From Lentzea californiensis (GTDB taxonomy: Bacteria; Actinomycetota; Actinomycetes; Mycobacteriales; Pseudonocardiaceae), in contig NZ_JANBBE010000003.1 in the NCBI RefSeq assembly GCF_024648825.1, positions 434,001 to 498,000 of the forward strand: a stretch of 64,000 bases of DNA, read 5' to 3'. A program made the position numbers and the translations under genes. Under the pieces are notes generated by a model, which was given only the letters and a program-made list of their open reading frames with translations, was not told the origin of the DNA and made no database searches. Positions 1 through 9,000 of this stretch are shown piece after piece (position 1 is the first letter of the stretch; each line of letters starts with the position of its first letter).

Positions 1-3000
1 AGGAACTTCTTGTCCGCGGTGGCCGGGTCGGTCGTGGTGTTCCTGGTGCCCTCGGGCGTGGGCAGACCCACGGCACCGGCCTCGTTGAGGCCCATGCGCA
101 TGTGGGTGGTGACCTCCATCTTCACGCTGTCACCGGCCGGCGTGCGGACCTCGACCTCGGCCGTGACCTCGTACATGCCGGTCTCGGACTTCACGCCGAC
201 ACCGGACTTGTGGCTGCTGCTGGACCCGGCGCTCACGCCCTCCGCGGTGCGCGTGGAGTAGGTCGCGGTGGCACCGACCGTGCCGCCGACCTGGCCGGGC
301 ACACCGATGTTGCCGCCGAACCCGGCGGTGACGTCGAACCCGGTCTTCGTGGTCGCGGACACACTGCTGCCCCAGGCAGAGGTGTCCTTCAGGTCCAGCG
401 CCGCCTCGGCCGCCGTGCCGACCAGCTTCGCGTCCTTGAGCGTCGCGGTCATCTGCACCGCGCCGCCCTTGCTGGCGTGCGGGCTGATCAGATCGGGCGA
501 CGTGACGAACCCGCCGAGCATCGTCGGCAGGTTGTTGCGGATCGAGGTGGGGCTCAGGAAGTTCTGCAGCGCCTCGCGGCCGGGCGAGCCGATCTTCGTG
601 ATCGACGGGTGCAGCTTCGCCGCGACGTCGGTGAACGCCTTGCCGGAGTCCTTGACCACCACCGCTTCCGGCACCGCGTTCTCGACCTTGGCGCCCCACT
701 CGGCGTCGGCCGGGGTGACGGAGTTCGAGGACTTGCCGGAGTCGACGATCTTGGTCAGGTCCGTCGGAACCTGGAGCGTGACCCCGCCGTCGACCGTGGT
801 GGACGGCCTGGGGTTGCCGTGCGCGTCGGTCAGCGTGATCTCGTAGGAGACCGGGACGGCGACCTTCTTGGAGCCGTCGTCCGAGCCCTTGATCGCGCGC
901 TGCTCGGTGATCGAGTCGCTGGTCGACTGCGAGACCGCGGGCGTAGCGAGCGCCGCCTTGCCGCCCAGCGAGCCGTACGGGCCCATCGGGACACCGGCCG
1001 TCGCCGAGGCGCCGACGTCGTTGGACGTGGAGATGCTGTTCGTCGTGCCCGTGGACGCGGCGGCCTGGAAGTTCTTGTCCACCTTGGTGTCGGCCGCGTC
1101 GGTCACGGTCGTGGTGGCGTCCGCGTGCATCTCGGCGCGGACGTTCGCCTCGAACCAGGTGCCGCCGATCTTCACCTGGAAGTTGCGGCCGCCGTCGAGG
1201 AACGTCTCGAAGTCGTTCTGCAGCGCGTTCTTGATGCGCGCCTGGTCGTCCGGCTTGAGGCCCTGGACCTCGTTCACGACCGCGTCGGCGCCGCGCACCT
1301 CGGTCGGCGTGATCGAGCCCAGCGCCTTGTTGTCCTGGAAGAAGCTCGGCAGGTTCGTGCCCGGGACCTGGCCGACCGGCTGCGGCGCCGTGGTGGTCAT
1401 CGGGATCGCCGGGTTCGGCGTCGGCTTCGGCGGCGCCGGACGGGTCTCGACCTCGGGGGCCGGACGCGTGTCCGTGCCGGTGTCCTGGTTCGTGCCGGTG
1501 GTGGTGCCGGCGTTGGTGTTCGCAGGCGGGGCCGGCTGCGGTGCCGGACGGGTCTGGCGCGTGTCGGTGTCCACCGAACGGTCGGCGACCGGCGCGGGCC
1601 TGCTCTTCGACGAGCCGGGCTGGGCCGGCGGCACGTGCGGGCTGTACTTCGTCCTGCCGTTCGGCTGGGGCTCCGCCTCGAGGTGGATCGGCTGGCCCGG
1701 CTTCGCGGTCTTGGGCGCCTTGGGTTCGGGCTTGGCCAGGGTCGCGGGCTTCGGCCGTTCGACGAACGGGTCGTGCTGCGTGGACGTGCCGTCGGGGTGG
1801 TGGAACACGACGGGACGCTTGAGCTCCGTCGCGAGCACGCGTGCGGCGAGCTCCTCGGCCTTGGCGGCGACCTGGTTGTCGGCCACCTTGGCCGCCTCGG
1901 TCGCGGCCTTCTCCTGCGCCTGCTCCTCCGCGGTGGGCTTCGTGCCCTCCGTGCCCCTGTTGTCGACCTTCACCTCGCCGCTGTTCGGCTGGTACTTCGG
2001 GTCGATGTCGACGGCCGGCGTCGGGCCGGGCTCGGCGAACGCGTTGACCAGGTGGCCGCCCTGGATGCCGTGCTTCTGCCGGAACTCCGCGATCTGGGCG
2101 GTGATGTCCGGTGACGCCGTGGCGGCCTTCTCCGCCGTCTTGCCGCGGAGGTCCTGCGGCAGCGGTGCGGCCTTGCCGGTCGCCTTGCTCTTGCCGGTCG
2201 GCGGCTTCGGGCTCATCGCGTCGTGGACGGCCTGGAACATGCCGTCCGGGCGCGGGTCGCCCGCGATCGGCAGGACCTGGTGCTGCAACGCGCCGAACGT
2301 GCGCTGCACGTTCGCGTTGTTCTCCGACATGGCGGCGTCGAGCGCCGTGGCCATCTTGTGGTGCTTGGTGTCCGGGTCGACGTCCTCGGTCGGCGTCGTG
2401 TCGTCCGTGGTCTCGTCGACGTCGCTCGCGTCGTCGATGTCGGCGTCCTCGTCGATGTCCGCGTCGTTGTCGGCGTCCTGCATCTCGACGTCGGTGCCGG
2501 CGCTGCCCGGAACGGGAGAGGTGCTCTGGGGGTCGATGCCGTGGTAGCCGATGCCACCGGGCAGAGGCGCGGAGACCGCCTTGTTGAGGGTGTTCTTCTC
2601 CTGCCAGCCGAGCTTCGTCGCGTCCTCGACGGTCGGGCTCCACTCGGTGCCGATCGTCTTGGTCCCGCCGGTCTCGGGATCGAACTGCGTGCCGTGGATC
2701 TGGGCGGCCTCGCGCTGTGCGTTGGGCTTGCCGCTGAACTCCTTGCGGATCGACGCGAGGCTCGCGTCCGCCTTGGCCGCCTTCGACGCCTTCGGGGTGT
2801 CGCCGCCGAAGAGCCGGTTCGGGACGCCCTTCATGTCCACGTGCGACTGCGGCCAGGACTTGCCGTCGGTCTTCGCGAACCCGAGCGCGAGGCGGGACAG
2901 GTCGGTCGCGACCGCGCCGTCGACGAAGTCGTTCTTGAACGTCTCGCCGCGGTACGGGTTGCGGTTCGTCTGGCTGTCGACGTTGATGGCGCTGTCGATC

Positions 3001-6000
3001 ACGTCCTGCGCGGCCGCGTCCTTGACTCCCGGGTCCGCCGCCGCCGCGTTCTCGTTCGCGTTGATCTCGTCGGTGAGCTGCTTGAACTGCGCCATCTCGT
3101 GCTGCGTCGGCCGGCGGTTCTCGGCCTTGACGTCGGCGACGAGCCTGGACCGGGCGTCCTTGAGGTCCTGGTTGAACTCCGGCTTGGCCAGCCCGTTGTT
3201 GTGGATGTCGCTGAGTTCCTTGCCCGCGAAGTCGTTCATCGACTTGCCGAGGCCGTTGTACTCGGCCTCGCCCTTGCTGAACTTCACGTTCGGGTCGACC
3301 AGCGGGACGGCCGCGTCGATGAACAGGTTCGGCTCAGGGCCGTAGGGCAGCATCGGGTTGGCGTTGCCCTGCCGCACGCGGGCGTCCATGTCGTTCTTCA
3401 TGGCCTGCTCGAAGCGCTGCGCGAAGTCCGGCTGCTTGATCTGGAACTCGGCCTTGGCGAGGTCCTTCTCGAGCTTGGTCTTCTTCTTGCCCTTGAGCTC
3501 GGGCAGGTCGTTCTCGCGCTGCTTCTTGATGCGCGACTCGACGTCCTTGACCAGCGCCTCCGGGTCGCCCACGCGGTAGCCGCCGGTGTACATCAGCGGA
3601 CGCACCGGGCCCGCGTCGGTGTTCATCGAGCCGGCGACGTGGTTGAAGATGTCGGTCTTGCCGTCGGCGACGCGCCGCGAGCCGGTGTCGAAGTCCTGGA
3701 TGGACAGGTACGGGTGGGTGTCCTTGCCCGACATGGCGCCGACCGCGAACTTGTTGGCGTCACTGCTCATGGTCTGGTTGCGCATGTCGCCGAACGGGAA
3801 CTTGCCCGTGGCGGGCACCTCCAGCGGCACCAGCGCGATCGGCTCCGGCCGGCCGGCGATCTTCGAGTTGGCCTCGTTGATGGCCGCGTTCATCGCATCG
3901 ATGTCAGCGGCTTTGCCGTTGACGCCGATGACGAAGACCATGTTGTCCTTGTGCTTGCCCGCGTCCTGGGTGATCGCGTCGATGACGCTGTTGATGTCGG
4001 CGTCGGGGTTGTTCGGGTCTGGGTTGTTCAGCGAGCCGTGGCCGACGATCATGTTGACCACGAACGACGGCGGCTTGTTGTTCTCGACGCTGTCCTTGAG
4101 CTTGCCGAGGTAGGTGTCCCTGGTGGGGACGTCGATCTTGCCTTCGCCCAGGTTCTTGAACGCGTCGTTGTACTTGGTGTTCGGGTCGATCTGGTCGAGC
4201 CGCATGTTGCCCATTTGCTCGGCGAGCGCGTCGACCTGGGAGTCGGTGGTGTTGTCGACCTCCATCGCCGTGTCGCCGTCCACAGTGGACGGAGCGGCTT
4301 CCGCCTGGCCCTCGGTGTGCGGCTTCTTGGTCGTCCGTTCGTCGGTCGCGGGGACGTTCACGCCGCCCTCGTCCTCACGGGGGCGCTTCGTCGGTGCGGG
4401 CCGCGAGTCGGTGTCGGACTTCGGATCGGACTTCGTGTCCGCGTCCGTGCCGGTGTTCGTGTTCGGGGCGGGCGGCGGCGTCGTGGCGGGGCTGGGCGTG
4501 TCCAGCTTGGTGTCGTGCACCACGGTCTGGTTGTGGGAGGTGTTCTCGATCAGCCACAGGTGCCGCGGCCGCAGACCGGGGTCCTTGCTCTTGTCGAGGA
4601 CGTCGGCGCCCATCATGCCGCCGTCGTTCTGGTGCACACCGGAGTTGGTGTCGTGCTGCTGGAAGACGCGCGACGTGTCCTTGTACTCGTCCGGGATGCC
4701 GAGGTAGTGCAGCGTCTCGTGGGCGAGGACCTCGGGGGACGCGTTCGGGTTGAAGTTGTCCTGGTCGGTGTTCGTCTTGGTGTCGCCCACCGTGACCTGG
4801 GCGTGCGCGTCGGCCTTGTTGTCGGTGAACTCGACGTTGACGTGGAACTGGTCGCCGCTGGGCATGCGGTGGCCCTGGTTCAGCAGCGAGTCGACGCCCT
4901 CGGCGACCTTGGTCTTGAGGTCCTCGACGACCTTCGGGTCCGTGTTCGCACCCGGATCGAGGTGCATCTTGACCGTGTACTCCTGCACGAAGTTGCCAGG
5001 GGAGGTCTCGATGCGGCGCAGGTCGTACTTGACGATGCCCTTGTAGGAGTCGACGTTCGACGGGGTGCTGTTCGTCTTGACGTCGGCGACCTCGGTGTCG
5101 ACCTTGCCGACGTGCGCGTCGGCCCTGCGGTCGGCCCACGTGCTCGGGTCGGCCGGGTCCTTCGGTGCGAACCAGTCCGCGGTCTTCGCCGGGTCGTGCC
5201 GCCACGACTCGTCGGTGAGGACGTCCTTGCCCTGGTGGTTCGGCGCGTCCAGCTTGGGCGGCGCGCCACCGCTCTTGATCTTCGGTGGTGCGTCGGTCTT
5301 CGGCGCCGGCGCGGGAGGTGCCGGGGGAGCGGGCGGCGGGGTGTTCGAGGGCGGGGCGCCGCGGCTGCCCTGGGGGTCCTGGTTGGTGCCCGGAGCGTTG
5401 GTGCCCGGAGCGTTGGTACCTGGAGCGTTGGTGCTGGTGTTCGTGTCGGCCTGGACGTCGGTGGAGTCGTCGACGGCGGGCTCGGTGAGCATGCCCCACT
5501 CGGCGAGCTCGTCCTTGATCTCCTGGATCTTGGCGTCGCTGATCGGGCCGAGGACGGTCTCCAGCGTGTGCTTGGTCTCCGGGTTCGAGACGACGTCGAC
5601 GAACGTGTCCGTGCCGACGGCCTTGTCCTTCGGGACGAGCCCGGCGTTGCCGAGGACGTCGAGCATCCAGGTGCCCTGGGACATCGGGTCGGCGGCCGGC
5701 GCGGGCTTCGACTCGACCTCGGTGGACAGCTGCGGGCCGTCCGGGTTGAGCATCGCTTGGAGGGCGGCGTCCTGCGCGAAGTTGGTCGCCCGGTTGTAGC
5801 CCTTCTCGTGGTCGAAGATCTCCGACGCGAGGGCGTTGGGGTCGTTGTCGTACTTGGGCGTGTTGTCGATCGTGCCCCAGAGGTTGTGCGCCCAGCTCTC
5901 GAAGTTCTGCTTGCCGTTCGCCGGGTCGTTGAACGCTTCGATCTGGGTGCCCTCGATGATCGGGCGGTTGAACTGCTGGCGGAACGCCTCCGCGACGTTC

Positions 6001-9000
6001 GCCGCGCCGTGCTGCTCGATCATCGCGGAGATCTCCGCGGTCTTCGTGTCGAGCACGACCGACGAGCGCAGCAGGTCGAGGCCTGCCTCGTTGTAGACGA
6101 ACTTGCCGGGGTTGTTCTCGAGCGCGGCCTCGACGTCCATGGCCTTCGGGCTCGCGTTCTCCATCGCGTCCGTGGTCAGGTCGTCGAGCTGCGACTTGAT
6201 CTCGGCGACGACCTCCGGGTCGATTCCGGTGTCGGCGTCGGCGTTCGTCGCCGCGTCGGAGTCCTTGTCCCCGTTGCCGCTGTCCTTGTCGCCGTTGTCC
6301 TTCGAGTCGTTGCCGGCGTCGTTGTCCGCGGGCGGAGGCGGCGGTGGTGCGTCCTCACCGCGCCCGCGTCCGCCGCCCTGGTCGCCGGTGTCCCTGCCTG
6401 AACCGTCTTTGCCCGAACCGCCCTTGTCGTTGCCGTCGGTGCCGGGCTTGCCGTCGGTGTCGGCGTCGGTGTCGCCGGGCGACGTGGGTGCGGGCCGAGT
6501 GTCGTCCTTGGCGCCGCCGTCCCTGCTGCCGCCGTCCTTGGGGTCATTGCCCTGGGAGCCGCTGTCCTTCGAGTCGTCCTTGCCGTTGCCCGAGTCGGGG
6601 GGACCGTCGTCGTTGCCCTTGTCGTTGCCGCTGCCGTTGCCGGCGGTGTCCGGCTTCGGCTGGGGGTTGTTCTCCGCGACGGCGTCCTTCAGCACGTCCC
6701 AGGCCGGCGTGACGCCGGGTTCGACGTCGTGGTCCCTGCGCGGGCGGTCCTGCGGGAACGTGTCCGGGTTCTGGTCGAGGATCTTGTACGACCCGTGCTC
6801 GGCGAAGTCGTCGAAGGCCTCGTTGCGGAACGCGTCGCCCAGCGGGTGCCTGAAGGGGATCTCGTGGGTCTCGATGCTGTTCCGGAAGTCCTGGCGGGCG
6901 TCCGCGCGGCCGGTGCCGTCGACGTACTGCTCGTAGAGGCCCTGGATCCTCGACCCCGGCTGCGCGGCGGCGTTGATCGTCTTGTTGATGTCGTTGCGGT
7001 TGGTCGCCTCGTGGATCGCGAACGCCTGCACGTGGGCGTCCGACCCGTTGTTGCTCATGTGCTGCTGCAGCTCGCTCTGCGCCGACACCAGCGACAGACC
7101 GCCCTGCGTGTAGTCGATCAGCAGCACGTCCTTGCCGGGAGGCAGGTCTCCCAGGAACTCGTCGAAGTGCTGGTCGAGCATGTCCTGCTGCTGATCGGTC
7201 AGCGGCTCGGTCTTGGGCTTGCCGTCGGGTCCGTTGTACGCCGGGGCGAGGATCGAGTTCGGGTCGGAGGGCAGCGGCCGGAAGTTCGACAGCGGGATGG
7301 ACACCGCGTCGTGACCCTGGTTCTGCAGCGCGGCGACCACGGCGGCCGGACTGCGGCCCAAGCCGACGTAGTTGAACTGCTCCGGCGGGTACTTGTTCGT
7401 GATGTCGGTGGCGAGGTCGTTCACCGCGTTCAGAACGTTCTGCTGTGCCTGGATGTTCTGCTCGGCCGCGACGCCCTGCATCTCGGCGCGGAAGTCCGCG
7501 GCGTTGTCGACGCCGTAGACCTCGGGCTTGCGGTTGCCGCCGCCCAGGCCGGCGTCGTAGAGCAACGGGTGGATCGCCGCCTCGACACTGGTGCGAGGCG
7601 GCACGGTGACCCCGTTGTCCGCCAGCCACTGCTTGGCCATGTACGGCGTCAGGCCGACAGTGGTGTTCTCGTCGACCCTGATGCCGACGAACTCCGACGC
7701 CGGGTTCGGCCCGTGCTTGAGGTCGCCGTTCGCGTCCGGCCAGTAACCCGAGTCGTTCTTCGGGTCCTGCGCCCGGTAGCTGTCCACCCGCTGCTCGACC
7801 GTCTGGAACTCGACGGCGTCCTCGTACACCGAGTCGGTGTCGCTGTCCGTGTCGCTGCCCGGGTTGTTGCCGGACCGCGGGCCCTGGCTGTTCGGCGCGG
7901 TCGTGACGACCGGCGCCACGACGAGGTCGGGAGTGGCGTTGGGGTTCGCCGTGGTGTTCGGGTTCGGCGCCGCCCCGGTGGGAGGCGCGGGAGCCGGCCG
8001 CGTCTGGGCGGGCGGCGGCGTGGCCGTGTCCGGGGTGGGCTTCGGCTGGACCGGGGGAGCACTGGTCTCGGGCTTCGGCGTGTTCGCCGCGGGAACGGCG
8101 GTGTCCGGCTTCGGCGCCGGCGTGTTCGCCGGCGGGACGTTCGTCGCCGGGGTGGGCGACGGCGTGTTCGCCGACGGCACGTTCGTCTCGGGCCTGGGGG
8201 CGGGGTTCGGGCTCGGCGAGGTGTTCGCCGGGGGAACGTTGGCTTCGTGCCTCGGAGACGGCGTGGGGGTGTTCGGGTTCGGCGTGCTGGCCGGCGGGAC
8301 GTTCGTCTCCGGCCGCGGCGACGGCACGGCGGCGGGCGGCGTGTTCGTCGTCGGGTTGGCCGAAGGCGTGTTGGTGTTCGGCGTGGGCGACGGCGTGTTG
8401 ACGGGCGGTGCGCTGACGGGCGGTGCGCTGACCGGCGGCGCGCTGACCGGCGGCGCCGGGCGCGTTTGCGCGGGCGGTGCGTCGGCGCGCGGCGGTTGTG
8501 CGGACGGCGTCGTCTCGGGACGGGGCGACGCCGTGTTCGCCGGCGGGACGTTGGTCACCGGGTTCGGCGCGGGTGGGTTGGCCGGCGGCGTGTTTGTCGT
8601 CGGGTTGGCCGAAGGCGTGTTGATGTTCGGCGTGGGCGACGGGGTGCTCACCGGCGGTGCCGGGCGCGTCTGCGCCGGGGGCGCGTCGGCGCGCGGCGGC
8701 TGCGCCGACGGCGTGGTGTCTGTGCGCGGCGACGGTGCGTTGGTCGTCGGGTTGGCCGAGGGCGTGTTGACGTTCGGCGTGGGCGACGGGGTGCTCACCG
8801 GCGGTGCCGGGCGCGTCTGCGCTGGGGGTGCGTCGGCGCGTGGCGGTTGGGCGGGCGGCGGCACGTTCGCCGCGGGAGGCGGCGTCGACACCGGCGGCGT
8901 GCTCGGGCGGGAGTGGGCCGGCGGCGCGGTGTTCGGGGTGGCCGCCGGGGGAGCGGTGGTGGCCGGAGGCGGGGACAGCGGCGTCGGCTTCGGCGCCGGA

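Noticed and set aside
2200..2330. OTU-like protease motif in the giant protein (IAGDPRPDGMFQAV)
   Set aside because: The catalytic Cys expected after DG is absent and no partner His/Asp could be placed; probably chance similarity.
130..8062. Minus-strand open frames at 130-2643, 4375-5499, 6544-7629 and 7649-8062
   Set aside because: They are in other frames than the giant gene and encode Arg/Pro-rich nonsense. The giant frame is continuous through all of them.
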